Assembly: GCA_030762175.1 (NCBI GenBank)
Contig: CM060841.1
Location: forward strand, 8,797,501 to 8,861,500
DNA: 64,000 nt
Direction of reading: 5' to 3'
Origin: Metallyticus violacea
Taxonomy: Eukaryota > Arthropoda > Insecta > Mantodea > Metallyticidae
Part shown: in pieces, positions 22,901 through 35,654 of the stretch
Layout: each line of letters begins with the position of its first letter
How positions within the stretch are numbered: position 1 is the first letter of the stretch
The notes under the pieces: model-generated
Databases searched by the model: none
Seen by the model: the letters and a program-made list of their open reading frames with translations, nothing else
Told to the model about the DNA's origin: nothing
Position numbers and translations under genes: made by a program

Positions 22901-24354
22901 GAGTTTATAGACTTAATTTGTAATATTATGTGATCAAGAGAGCCCATTTTTGGGAATAAAAGTGCCAAATATATAAAAAATATCAGGAAAAACAAAACTG
23001 ATATAGGCTAATTTTTGTCAGGAATAATTATCGCGTTTTTTGGCGAAAAAATTTAGCCTATCTCTGGTTTGATCAAATTTAAATTTGGGCCTTCTTTGCC
23101 CCTTTCCCATTAAATTTATTCTATTTATGCCTTATTTCGTAATAAACTGAGCCAAACTCTCAATTTTGGCCTCAAATTTAGCCCTAGTATTTTTATTTCC
23201 ATTAAAAATTTATCCTTTCTTCGTTTTTCCCCAACTTTTTACGCAATTTAATGCCTTATTTGTAAACTTTTGGGCCTATATTGGGCTCTATTGTATTGCT
23301 TGAATATTTTAGCAGATACTTTGCCCATATAGCCGAAAAAATAACCTGAAGTTAGTTTTTCCTGCAAATAACCGAAAAAAAACTCTATTTATGGCCTTAC
23401 TGGTGAAAATTAACACACATTGGCCTTAAATAGTATTTTCTATATAAATTTGTCTCCTATACCATTCCAGTAAAATTTTGCCTACATAAAATTTTTTTAA
23501 AGAAACCTTTTTTTTTTCAGGAAAATAAAAATAATTGGCATTTTGAACTATTTTTTTGTAGGATATAAATACGGAGTTTATAGACCTAATTTATAACATT
23601 AATTGATCAATAGAGGCCACATTTTGGGAATAAAGGGGCCAAAAATGTAAAATAATATTAGGAAAATCAAAATAGAGATAGGCTAATTTTGTCAGGAAAA
23701 TTTTTTGCATTTTTTGGCGACAAAATTTAGCCTATCTCTGGTTTGATCAAATTTAAATTTTGCACCTATTTTGGCAAATTCCCTTTAAATTTATTCTATT
23801 TAGGCCTTATTTAGTAATAATCTGAGCAAATTCTCAATTTCGGCCTCAAATTTAGCCCTAATTTTGTTAATCCATCAAAAATTTAGCCTTTCTTCGTTTT
23901 TCCCCAAATATTTCCCCAATTAATTACCTTATTCGAAAACCTTTGGGTCTATATTTATTAAGCTCTATTCTATTCTGTGACAATTTTAGCACATTCCTTG
24001 CCCAAATATGCGAAAAATTAACCTGAACTTTATTTTGCTGCAAATAACCGAAAAAATGGCCTTTTTATGGCCTTTCTGGTGAAAATTAGCACACATTTGC
24101 CTTTATTATCTCTTCCGTGGACTAATTCGTATATCTTATAGTATTCCCTTAGAGTTTTTCCTATAGTTGCGTGCAAAAAATTTTTTAAATGAAACCTTAT
24201 TTTTCAGGAAAATAAAAATAAAATGTACGTTGAACTATGTTTTTCTAGGATTTAAACATTGTGCTTGTAGAACTAATTTATAGTATTGTGTGATCAAGAG
24301 AGGCCAATTTTGGGAATATAAGGGCCAAAAATATAAAATAATATCAGGAAAATC

Positions 24355-24431
24355 AAAACAGAGATAGGCTAATTTTGGTCAGGAATAATTATCGCGTTTT
24401 TTGGCGACAAAATTTAGCCTATCTCTGGTTT
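24355..24431. repeat. Example of the conserved hairpin in satellite units
   Basis: The stem AAAACAGAGATAGGCTAATTTT (24355-24376) pairs with AAAATTTAGCCTATCTCTGG (24409-24428) around a loop of about 30 nt. The same inverted pair occurs in most units, for example near 20316, 21666, 22995, 23665, 25690, 27040 and 28770. It marks the point where the short monomers change orientation. Confidence 0.8.
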
Positions 24432-27400
24432 GATCAAATTTAAATTTGGGCCTTCTTTGCCCCTTTCCCTTTAAATTTATTCTATTTAGGCCTTATTTCG
24501 TAATAAACTGAGCCTAACAGTCAATTTCGGCCTCAAATTTAGCCCTAGTATTTTTTATTTCATTAAAAACTTACCTTTCTTCGTATTTCAACAACTATTT
24601 AGGCAATTAAATGCCTTATTTGTAAACTTTTGGGCCTATATTTGGCTGTATTGTATTGCTTGAATATTTTAGCAGATACCTTGCCCATATAGCCGAAAAA
24701 CTAACCTGAACTTTGTCTTTTATGGAAATAACCGAAAAAATGTCCTATTTATGGCCTTTCTGGTGAAAATTAGCACACTTTGGCTTTAAATAGTATTTTC
24801 TATATAAATTTGTCTACCTATACTATTCCACTAAAATTTTGCCTATACAAAATTTTTTTAAAGAAACCTTATTTTTCAGGAAAATAAAAAAAATTGGCTT
24901 TTTGAACTAATTTTCTGTAGGATATAAATACGGAGTTTATAGACCTAATTTATAACATTATTTGATCAATAGAGGCCACATTTTGGGAATAAAGGGGCCA
25001 AAAATGTAAAATAATATCAGGAAAATCAAAATAGAGATAGGCTAATTTTGTCAGGAAATTTTTTGCACTTTTTGGCGACAAAATTTAGCCTATCTCTGGT
25101 TTGATCAAATTTAAATTTGCACCTATTTTGGCAAATTCCCTTTAAATTTATTCTATTTAGGCCTTATTTAGTAATAATCTGAGCAAATTCTCAATTTCGG
25201 CCTCAAATTTAGCCCTAGTTTTGTTATCCATCAAAAATTTAGCCTTTCTTCGTTTTTCCCCAAAATTTTCCCCAATTAATTACCTTATTCGTAAACCTTT
25301 GGGTCTATATTGGGCTCTATTCTATTCTGTGACAATTTTAGCACATACTTTGCCCAAATATCCGAAAAATTAACCTGAACTTTATTTTGCTGCAAATAAC
25401 CGAAAAAATGGCCTTTTTATGGCCTTACTGCTGAAAATTAACACACATTGGCCTTAAATATTATTTTCTATATACATTTGTCTGCCTATACTATTCCACT
25501 AAAACTTTTCCTATATAAAAATTTTTTAAACAAACCTTATTTTTCAGAAATATAAAAATATGTGGTATGTTGATCCATTTGTGTCATTAAATATAGAGTT
25601 TATATGCTTAATTTATAATATTATGTGATTAACAGAGGCCATTTTTGGGAATATAAGGGGCCAAAAATGTAAAATAATATCAGGAAAATCAAAATAGAGA
25701 TAGGCTAATTTTGTCAGGAAAATTTTTTGCATTTTTTGGCGACAAAATTTAGCTTATCTCTGGTTTAATCAAATTTAAATTTTGGATCTATTTTGGCAAT
25801 ATCCCTTCAAATTTATTCTATTTAGGCCTTATTTAGTAATAATCTGAGCATATTCTCAATTTCGGCCTCAAATTTAGCCCTAGTTTTTTTATTCCATTAA
25901 AAATTTAGCCTTTCTTGGTTTTTCCCCAACTTTTTACGCAATTAATTACCTTATTCGTAAACCTTTGGGTCTACATTGGACTCTATTGTATTCGGTGACA
26001 ATTTTAGCACATACCTGGCCCAAATATCCGAAAAATTAACCTGAACTTTATTTTGCTGCAAATAACCGAAAAAGGCCTTTTTATGGCCTTTCTGGTGAAA
26101 ATTAGCACACATTTGCCATTATTATCTTTTCCGTGGACTAATTCGTATATCTTATAGTATTCCATTACAGTTTTTATTATAGTTGCGTGCAAAAATTTTT
26201 TTAAATGAAACCTTATTTTTCAGGAAAATAAAAATAAATTGTACGTTGAACTATGTTTTTCTAGGATTTAAATATGGTGCTTGTAGAACTAATTTATAGT
26301 ATTGTGTGATCAAGAGAGGCCAATTTTGGGAATATAAGGGCCAAAAATATAAAATAATATCAGGAAAATCAAAACAGAAATAGGCTAATTTTGGTCAGGA
26401 AAAATTATCGCGTTTTTTGGCAACAAAATATAGCCTATCTCTGGTTTGATCAAATTTAAATTTGGGCCTTCTTTGCCTCTTTCCCTTTAAATTTATTCTA
26501 TTTAGGCCTTATTTAGTAATAATCTGAGCAAATTCTCAATTTCGGCCTCAAATTTAGCCCTAGTTTTTTTATTCCATTAAAAATTTAGCCTTTCTTGGTT
26601 TTTCCCCAACTTTTTACGCAATTAATTACCTTAATCGTAAACCTTTGGGCCTATATTTGGCTGTATTGTATTGCTTGAATATTTTAGCAGATACCTTGCC
26701 CATATACCCGAAAAAATAACCTGAACTTAGTTTTTCCTGCAAATAACCGAAAAAAAACTCCATTTATGGCCTTTCTGGTGAAAATTAGCACACATTGGCC
26801 TTAAATGGTATTTTCTATATAAATATGTCTGCCTATACTATTCCACTAAAATTTTGCCTACATAAAACTTTTTTAAACAAACCTTATTTTTCAGAAAAAT
26901 AAAAATATGTGGTATGTTGATCCATTTGTGTCATTAAATATAGAGTTTATATACTTAATTTATAATATTATGTGATTAACAGAGGCAATTTTTGGGAATA
27001 TAAGGGCCAAAAATATAAAATAATATCAGGAAAATCAAAACAGAGATAGGCTAATTTTGGTCAGGAAAAATTATCGCGTTTTTGGCAACAAAATTTAGCC
27101 TATCTCAGGTTTGATCAAATTTAAATTTGGGCCTTCTTTGCCCCTTTCCCTTTAAATTTATTATATTTAGGCCTTATTTCGTAATAAACCGAGCCTAACA
27201 GTCAATTTCGCCCTCAAATTTAGCCCTAGTATTTTTTATTCCATTAAAAACTTACCTTTCTTCGTATTTCAACAAGTATTTAGGCAATTAATTGCCTTAT
27301 TTGTAAACTTTTGGGCCTATATTTGGCTGTATTGTATTGCTTGAATAGTTTAGCAGAGACCTTGCCCATATAGCCAAAAAACTAACCTGAACTTTGTCTT

Positions 27401-30400
27401 TTATGGAAATAACCAAAAAAATGTCCTATTTATGGCCTTTCTAGTAAAATTTAGCACACATTGTTCCTTAAATAGTATTTTCTATATAAATTTGTCTACC
27501 TATACTATTCCACTAAAATTTTGCCTATACAAAATGTTTTTAAAGAAACCTTAATTTTCAGGAAAATAAAAATAAATGCCATTTTGAACTAATTTTTTGT
27601 AGGATATAAATACGGAGTTTATAGACCTAATTTATAATATTATGTGATCAACAGAGGCCATTTTTGGGAATAAAAGGGCCAAAAATATAAAAAATAGAAG
27701 GAAAATCAAAACTGAGATAGGCTAATTTTTGTCAGGAAAATTTTTTGCATTTATTGGCGACAAAATTTAGCTTATCTCTGGTTTGATCAAATGTAAATTA
27801 TGGACCTATTTTGCCCCTTTCCCATTGAATTTCTTCAATTTAGGCCTTATTTCGTAATCATATGAGACTAACTCCCAATTCGGCCTCATATTTAGCCCTA
27901 GTTTTTTTATTCCATTAAAAATTTAGCCTGTCTTCGTTTTTCCCCAACTTTTTACGCAATTAATTACCTTATTTGTAAACCTTTGGGTCTATATTGGGCT
28001 CTATTGTATTCTGTGATAATTTTAGTATATACCTTGCCCATATAGCCGAAAAATTAATATGAACTTTGTTTTTCCAGCAAATAACAGAAAAAATGGCCTT
28101 TTTATGGACTTTCTGGTGGAAATTAGCACACATTTGCCTTTATTATCTATTAATTGTATAAATCTGTCTAACGTATACTATTCCATTTTGCCTATATTTG
28201 CTTGGGAAATAAATTTGCAAAGAAACCTTATTTTTGAGCAAAATAAAAATAAATGGTATGTTGAACTATGTTTTTCTAGGATGTAATTATGGAGTTTATA
28301 GACTTAATTTGTAATATTATGTGATCAAGAGAGGCCATTTTTGGGATAAAAGGGCCAAAAATATAAAAAAATATCAGTAAAATCGAAACTGAGATAGATT
28401 AATTTTTGTCAGGTTGCATTTTCTTGGCGACAAAATTTAGCCTGTCTCTGGTTTAAACAAATTTAAATTTTGGGCCTATTTAGGTCCTTTCACTTTAAAT
28501 TTATTCTAATTAGGCCTTATTTCGTAATAAACTAATATGTATTTTCTATATAAATTTGTTTACCTATACAATTCACTAAAGTTTTGCCTATACAAATATT
28601 TTTAAAGAAACCTTATTTTTCAGGAAAATGAAAATAAATTGCATTTTGAACTAATTTTTTGTAGGATTTAAATATGAAGTTCAAAGACCTATTTTATTGT
28701 ATTGTGTGATCAAGAGAGGTCATTTTAGGAATAAAAATGCCGAAAAATATAAAAAAATATCAGGAAAATCAAAACAGAGATAGGCTAAATTTGTCAGGAA
28801 ATTTTTGCATATTTTTGGCTACAAAATTTAGCCTATCTCTGGTTTGATCAAATTTAAATTTTGGGCCTATTTTGCCCCTTTCCCTTTAAATTTATTCTAT
28901 TTAGGCCTTATTTCGTAATAAACTGAGCCTAACAGTCAATTTCGGCCTCAAATTTAGCCCTAGTATTTTTTATTCCATTAAAAACTTACCTTTCTTCGTA
29001 TTTCAACAAGTATTTAGGCAATTAATTGCCTTATTTGTAAACCTTTGGGCCTATATTGGACTCTATTGTATTGCTTGAATATTTTAGCAGATACCTTGCT
29101 CATATAGCCGAAAAATTAACCTGTACTTTGTCTTTTCTGCAAATAACCGGGAAAATGCCCTATTTATGCCCTTTGTGGTGAAAATTAGCACACATTGGCC
29201 TTGAATATGTATTTTCTGTATAAATTTGTGTGCCTATACTATTCTTTAAAGTTTTTCCTATACAAAATTTTTTAAAGAAACCTTATTTTTCAGGAAAATA
29301 AAAATAAATGGCATTTTGAACTAATTTTTTCAAGGATTTAAATATGGAGTTTATAGATCTAATTTATAATATTATGTGATCAAGAAAGGCCACATTTTGG
29401 GAATAAAAAGGGCGATAAAGTAAAAAAAATATCAGGAATATCAAAACAGAGATAGGCTAATATTGTCAGGAAATTTTTGCATATTTTTGGGTACAAAATT
29501 TAGCCTATCTCTGGTTTCATCAAATTTAAATTTTTGGCTTATTTTAATCTTTTCCGTCTAAATTTATTCTATTTAGTCTTTATTTCGTAGCAATCTGAGC
29601 GTAAATCTCAATTTCGGCGTCAATTTTATCCCTAGTATTATTTATTTTATGGAAAATTAACCTTGTTCGTTTTTCCCTAATATTTACCTATTTAAATGAT
29701 TCATTTGTAAACATTTGGGCCTATATTGGGCTCTATTGCATTCTGTGAAAATTTTAGCATATACTTTACACATACTAGCCGAAAAATTAACTTCAACTTT
29801 GTCTTTTCGGAATATAACCGAAAAAATTGCCTATTTATGGCCTTCCCGGTGAAAATTAGCACACATTTGCCTTTATAATGGATTGTCTGTATAAATGTGT
29901 GTATCTTATACTATTCCACTAAAGGTTGGCCTATATTTGCGTGAGAAATATATTTGAAACGAAACCTAATTTTTCAGAAAAATAAAAATAAATGGTATGT
30001 TGAACCATTTGTAGGATATAAATATAGAGTTTATAGATTTAATTTATAATATTATGGGATCAACAGAGGCCATTTTTGGGAATAAATGGGCCAAAAATAT
30101 AAATAAAATATCAGGAAAATCAAAACCGAGATAGGCTAATTTTTGTCAGGAAAAATTTTTGCCTTTTTTTGGGATAAAATGTAGCCTCTCTCTGCTTTAA
30201 TCAAATGTCAATTTTTGCCATATTTTGGACTTTTCCCTAAAAATTTATGCTATCAAGGCCTAATTTCGTGAGAAACGCAGCCTAACGCACACTTTCGGTC
30301 TCACATTAAGGCCTAGTTTATGTTATTTCAAGGAAAATCTAGCCTAGTTTGGTTTTTCCCGTACTATTTACCGTATAATTGCCTTTTTTGTAAATAAACG

Positions 30401-31528
30401 CCCTATATTAGGCTCTATTGTATTCTGTGAAAATTTTAGCATATAATTTGCCCATATAGCCGAAAAATTAACCTGAACTTTGTATTTTCGGCATTTCACC
30501 GAAAAAAAATGGTCTATTTATGGCCTTTCTGGCAAAATTTACAACTCATTTGCCTTTAGTATCAATTCCCTGGAAAAATTGGTCTATCTTATACTATTCC
30601 ACCAACAATTTCCTTATATTTCCGTTGAAAATAAATTAGAAAATAAACCATATATTTCAGGAAAATAAAAATAAATGCTCTGTTGAACTAATTTTTTCCA
30701 GCACATAAATATGGGGGTTATAGACCTAATTTATAATAATATGTGGTCAAGAGAGGCCTTTTTTGGAATAAGAGGGCCAAAAATGGAAAAAAAATTATCA
30801 GGAAAATTTAAAACATATATGGGCTAATTTTGTCAGGAAATTGTTACTTTTTTTTTTTTAGCGACAATATTTAGCCTATTTCTGGTTTCATCAAATTTTA
30901 TTTTTGGCCTACGTTTGGCATTTTTCCTTTAAGTTTATGCTATTTAGCCGTTATTTCGTGATAATCTCAGCCTAACTCACAATATCGGCCTCAAATTTAG
31001 CCCTAGTTTATTTTATTTCATGGAAAATTTTGCCTATCTTCGTTTTTCCCCTACTATTTACCCATATGGTAGGCTTATTTGTAATCATTTGGGTCTATAA
31101 TAGGCTCTATTGTATTCTGTGAACATTTTAGCATATAACTTGCACATAAAGCCGAAAAATTATCCTGCACTTTTTCTTTTGGGCAATTCAGCGAAAAAAG
31201 GGCTATTTATAGCTATTCTGACCAAAATTAGCACACATTGGCCTTTATTTCAATTCTCTGGAAAAAATGGTCTATCTTATACTATTCCACCAAAATTTTG
31301 CCTATATTTGCATGAAAAATAAATTAGATAATAAGCTACATTTTTCAGGAAAATAAAAATAAAGGTTATGATGAATTGCTTTTTTTTTAGAATTTAAATA
31401 TGGGGGAGATAGACATAAATTACAATAGAATGTGGTCAAGAGAGGCTTTTGGGGGGGGAAGAAACGGGCTAAAATAAAATAGAAAATTATCAGGAATATC
31501 AACATAGAGATAGGCTATTTTTTGTCAG

Positions 31529-31533
31529 GAAAG

Positions 31534-31560
<27 letters not shown>
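31529..31560. repeat. Poly-T tract in the last satellite unit
   Basis: An uninterrupted run of about 32 T replaces the shorter T run found at the same place (after GTCAGGAAA) in other units. It is a local slippage expansion. Confidence 0.9.
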
Positions 31561-31564
<4 letters not shown>

Positions 31565-31690
31565 ACAAAATTTAGCCTATCTTTCTTTTGATCTTCTTAA
31601 ATTTTGGGGTTATTTTGGCCTTTTACCCCAAAATATATGATATTTAGGCCTTATTCCGTGAGAAATTTAGCATAATTCACTATTTCAGAT

Positions 31691-31790
31691 GCAAATTTAG
31701 CCCATATATTTATAGTAAAAGACAAAGATAGGCTATTTTTTTATAGAACATAGGCAAAGATAGGACATTTATTTATATTAAAATGCAAAT
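31691..31790 (-). repeat. Right flank of the satellite: short monomers, inverted
   Basis: After the last 675-bp unit the sequence changes to simple monomers (GACAAAGATAGGCTATTTTT, GGCAAAGATAGGACATTT) in the same sense as the left flank. It then ends abruptly in unrelated sequence near 31790. Confidence 0.7.
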
Positions 31791-33489
31791 GGGTTCAAAA
31801 TCCATGAAAGGAAGGGGGAATACAACGACTGGATAAATATAATTACTCTGATATAAGAAGTCAATAAACCCGGTAGATTTTGAGATATATTTTATTTTAT
31901 TAATTTTTCAACTGATACCCAGTAGTTTGACACTAATTTGTAGAGTCGTATTTGTATTTCTTTCTATCTTCTCTGCGCAAAGTAGTTTTATAGAACTGAT
32001 GGTACCTGGAAAGAAAACAATACGGTTAGAAATAGTACACTTTTTTTCATATATGCATGTAGCATATTCATTTAGAGTAACACGTGTATTTTTAATGTAG
32101 TTTACTTTAGAATTCTTAATGATTTTTTTTTCTTATATGAGCCTGATATTTTTTAAATTCCTCAATTCTTTTTGGAATGAGTTTTGGGATGAACATTTTT
32201 TAGTTTTTTTTTTTTTTTATTGAGCAAGTGATGGTTTCTTAGTTATTACGTTATGCATTATATGGTTACCACGTATACATAGTGCTTTAATTGGACCTAC
32301 AGCAACTTTCATTAGCGCAACACTATGACTCGTATCGTTACATTGCAACCTTTTCATCATGAGTGGAATTATGAAAGTGCATTAACAATCATTTGCGCGG
32401 GCTTAAAACTTTACTCTTCCTGCATATTTCCATAGTTTTCATATCTTATGAGGCAAGCTGCCGCGATAACTCTTTCCGTTGTGTTCAATATTAAGTACGC
32501 TGATTTTCAGGCATCTGGATGCTTTGCTGGAGTCAATAAGGTAGCCTGAACTCTCAGAACGAGATGCTGTTTCCTAATCCTTGCTCTACAATGTTTTTCC
32601 GCAGCACCAGGGAGGCTGCGGGCAGGGAAATTTAATTTGTATGTATGAGGAAGCATACGTGTGCTTGTACGTGCTTGAACGGTGCGTTTTTTTTTTTTAC
32701 AGAGTGGCTTGCAGCTGGTATAGTAACGATACTGTTACGGGGACGAAATTGAGCAAGATGGCTCACCTTTCTATGCCTTTAAAGTATTTAAATTCCGAGA
32801 AACGTTTGAAAACTGCACAGTATAACGGTTTGCTTTGAGCCTTAATAAAGCACTTCATCGGCCTGAGCCTACCGTTGCAATGTGCGTAACAACAGTCAGC
32901 TGTTCTCTCATTAAACATTTAATTTGCCAGCAGAGCGTTTAGTTTCAATTTCGAATTGTCTCTCCCTTCTGAGCTCTATTCTATTACATTCCATGTTAAT
33001 CCTGTACAGGAGCTAGACATTTTGATGTTATATAAGATTATATAGCTGAAGGTTAAACGTTGATCATATTTGTAAGTAAAAGTAAAGTGCATTTACTATT
33101 ATTTACAAAATATTTGTTGCAAATCTAGCTATCCACGTCGTAAGGGTCCTGGGATCGTACGTACTTTCCCAATACACTAAGAAATACATGAAGTTACGTA
33201 AAGCAACATTTAACTCTTAAAACTCAATATAGATAATAATGAAATAAATAAATAAATGGTAAAAAAGAAGTATTAAATAATAACACTTTTGTTTTAATCG
33301 CACAAATAAAATAAACAGAAATAAAACCGTTATTTACAAAATAATACATACATACGTGTACAAATATTCCCCCCCCCAAAAAAAATATTGTGACTTAATT
33401 TCCTGGTTGTCTGCCCCTTCCGAACTGAGCCATCCCACTTTGTTTAAAATTTTACCTACTCCCTCCTCCTCCTTACTTTCTGCCAGTAT
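31791..33489. other. Unannotated region
   Basis: No recognisable element. An open frame at 32581-32838 (85 codons) has no known domain. The sequence is AT-rich with several T runs. Confidence 0.4.
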
Positions 33490-33850
33490 AGTCCCTCTCT
33501 CCCCGTTAACAAACGGGGCCGGTTGAAGTCTCCGTTCTTCCTTGCATTACGCCAGAATATGTTGCCAATTTGCAAAATTCTTTCTCCGCACATACAGGGC
33601 ATATTGTTGACGCGCCTAACCTAAACCAAGCGAGCCCCTGGTTACAGAGTTTGGCCTCTGTTTGGATGTAACGCTCCATACCTCTTTCTATTTCTATTTT
33701 CAGCTTTTCCGATTGCATCCCTAGCTAAACTTTTCGCACACTCCGAAAGAGTCAATTTCCTATTAATTCCCTCAACCGATTCTTCATTTTCCTCCAAATC
33801 CCCGTACGCCCTGCTCTGTGATCCAAATGTTATCATTCCTGTATTTTTCA
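33490..33850 (-). pseudogene. Non-LTR retrotransposon ORF2 C-terminal fragment
   Basis: On the minus strand, overlapping frames (33506-33718 and 33642-33836) give GLAWFRLGA followed by CPVCAEKE. This resembles the region near the end of LINE reverse transcriptase proteins where a GxAWFRLG motif precedes a CxxC zinc-knuckle-like cluster. The usual second half of the cluster (HxxxxC) is shifted into another frame. Upstream is a charged stretch (NRKLTLSECAKSLARDA). Frames change several times, so it is dead. The family assignment rests on a short motif and is tentative. Confidence 0.5.
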
Positions 33851-34658
33851 GACTCCATCTTAATTTTGAAACCCAGGTCTTATTTCCCCCAGGTAGCAGA
33901 TTGCTCTTATTAGGTCTGATCTACGTGAACAATGCATAGCCAGTACTTCATTGCTCTGATCCTGTATTCTATAATCTCGCTAATCGCACCATTTGGAAAA
34001 TTTTAAGTTTTCACATTTTTTCATATATTCTTTCTGCGACTTGTAAGCATTAAATTTCATGGACAGTATTTTCACAGAACGAGTTCACTATCCCAGGTAT
34101 AGTTTGTACTCATGTACCACTTGAAGCGATTGCCACATATAAGCTCAACAATCAACAAATATTGTTCTCGGACAAAACAAAATAGATATATACACGTCAA
34201 CAATGGTCCAGATAACTGTAGCATTGATAAATTAACAAATAAGACTAAATTAGTGGGATGGTTCTGCAATAAAAATTGTGAACATGTTCAGGTGTTACCA
34301 GTTCATACAAGACATTGAAATTCTTCAACTTTGTTGAGAAACAGACGTTTTAGCATTAGAATAAGTTTGCATTTTCACGCACGTTCGCACATTACATTAA
34401 TTACAGAATACAAACCAAGAGGAAAAAGGCAACACATCGGAAGGAGATCTACATGTGAATCAGAAACACTGCTACCCTACAAATTATAAAAAGATTCACC
34501 CAATTCGGCCCTCTCTGTTCATCCTTCAATGTGACGATTTGCTTCTTTATTTGTTAATGTGTGTGTGTTATATTCCTTTTTATTATTCCTATAGCCGTTA
34601 CTTACAGCTTTCAGTATCACCATCAAAATTATTCTGCTGTTTAAAACACATTGATAAA
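33851..34658. other. Unannotated region
   Basis: Frames at 34072-34269 (minus), 34112-34318 and 34455-34751 show no known motif. No other element is visible. Confidence 0.4.
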
Positions 34659-34660
34659 TA

Positions 34661-35509
34661 CCGAGGGTGCCAAAAAGGTATACACCTTTTCACAGTAGAT
34701 ATCTATTTAATATATTTCAAATTTGGGCCGAAAAACAACAGTAATGTGTAGTATGATGTTCTGTAAACAGACGTAACTTACATACATTATGATAGCGACG
34801 TGACAGGCAAATCAACAAGGAACAAATGAAGCCAAGATTATCGTATGATGTTCTGTAAACAGACATGACTCACATTACGTTATGCTAGCGTTGCTACAAC
34901 AATATTCAGCCAAGATTATCGTTTGAACAGCGGAAAGCAAATTTAAAGTGGTATTGGAAAACCGAGAATGTTGTTGAAGTTCAAAGGCAATGGAGACGTG
35001 AGTATAGAACAAAACCGCCAACGGGAGTAACAATTCCGTCTTACCCGCCTTTCATACACTTTATGGAAAAGAGAAATTTTACTTCCAAGAGAATGGTGCT
35101 CCACCACATTATCACTGAGATGTACGTGCGTACCTTGATGACAATCTTCCTGGATAGGACGAAGAGGTCCGATTGTGTTTCCACCGCGTTCTCCGGATCT
35201 AACTCTGTTGTACTTCTACCTATGGGGAACTCTTAAGGATGTTGTATACCGTAGAAAACCAGCTACACTGACAGCACTTCGGGAAGAAATTGAAACGGCG
35301 TGTGCTGCAATCGCTGAGGACACTTTCGTGAACGTTGCTCAATCAGTAGTTCAACGTACTCAGAAGTGTATCGACGTCGATGGTGGGCATTTTGAGCAAC
35401 TGTTGTAACTGTAAAACTCTAAGATGATTAGTGCTCATCATTTTCTGTTTGTATGAATTTAGATCTCTTTCTTTGCTTAAAGTGCGTATACATTTTTTGG
35501 CATCCTCTG
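34661..35509 (+). mobile_element. DUF4817-type Tc1/mariner-superfamily element, internally deleted, copy 1
   Basis: The left end CGAGGGTGCCAAAAAGGTAT (34662 on) and the right end, read in reverse, CAGAGGATGCCAAAAAATGT (from 35509) form imperfect terminal inverted repeats. TA lies at 34659-34660 and 35510-35511. The subterminal region contains a partial tandem duplication (GATGTTCTGTAAACAGAC at 34754 and again at 34848), also present in copy 2 at 46826-47547. The coding part is a fragment, so the element is non-autonomous. Confidence 0.82.
34917..35408 (+). pseudogene. DUF4817-type transposase pseudogene, catalytic residues lost
   Basis: The N-terminal piece LSFEQRKANLKWYWKTENVV (34917 on) followed by EVQRQWRREY matches the helix-turn-helix (DUF4817) region of this family. 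The middle, including the first catalytic Asp, is missing. The second catalytic motif reads FQENGAPPHYH, where the family has QDGAP, so Asp is replaced by Asn. The third reads RSPDLTLLYFYLWG, with Tyr where copy 2 keeps Asp (PLDFYLWG). The C-terminus (35175-35408) ends in CIDVDGGHFEQLL like copies 2 and 3. The element cannot have been mobilised by its own product. Confidence 0.82.
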
Positions 35510-35654
35510 TAGTGGGAGCTGGAAAGATGGCTAGCGACGTATGCGGGGAGAGAGGCTTTATCTGCCAAGCAAAACATTACACTGTGCATGTGTATTATAT
35601 ATTCAAATGTTTAAGATTTGGTTCATTCTCATGACGTTAACGAAAGCAGAATAT

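Larger units (their letters stand above)
16926..31690 (+). repeat. Satellite array, ~675-bp units, about 23 copies
   Basis: The block CCGAAAAATTAACCTGAAC or a close variant recurs at 16976, 17648, 18226, 18918, 19292, 19973, 20648, 21318, 21985, 22652, 23333, 24010, 24693, 25362, 26028, 26708, 27374, 28046, 29108, 29779, 30470 and 31152. Spacings are mostly 666-692 bp; the exceptions are 578, 374 and 1,062. The 374 interval and part of the 1,062 interval are explained by units lacking about 290 bp. Each unit contains about 14 forward monomers of 27-40 bp (theme GCCTAT...TTTGCC...AAAATTTA) followed by several reversed ones. Small frames inside (for example 18473-18700, 28059-28286, 30480-30668) recur with the unit and are not genes. 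Confidence 0.93.

Noticed and set aside
16976..31152. Regularly spaced repeats that might suggest a CRISPR array
   Set aside because: Units are ~675 bp, tandem, without unique spacers of constant length, and the context is an insect genome.
17607..31505. Repeated small frames inside the satellite, some starting MAFLVKIST- or MDFLVEIST-like
   Set aside because: They recur at the same place in each unit and decay from unit to unit, with no coding-type conservation visible by eye.
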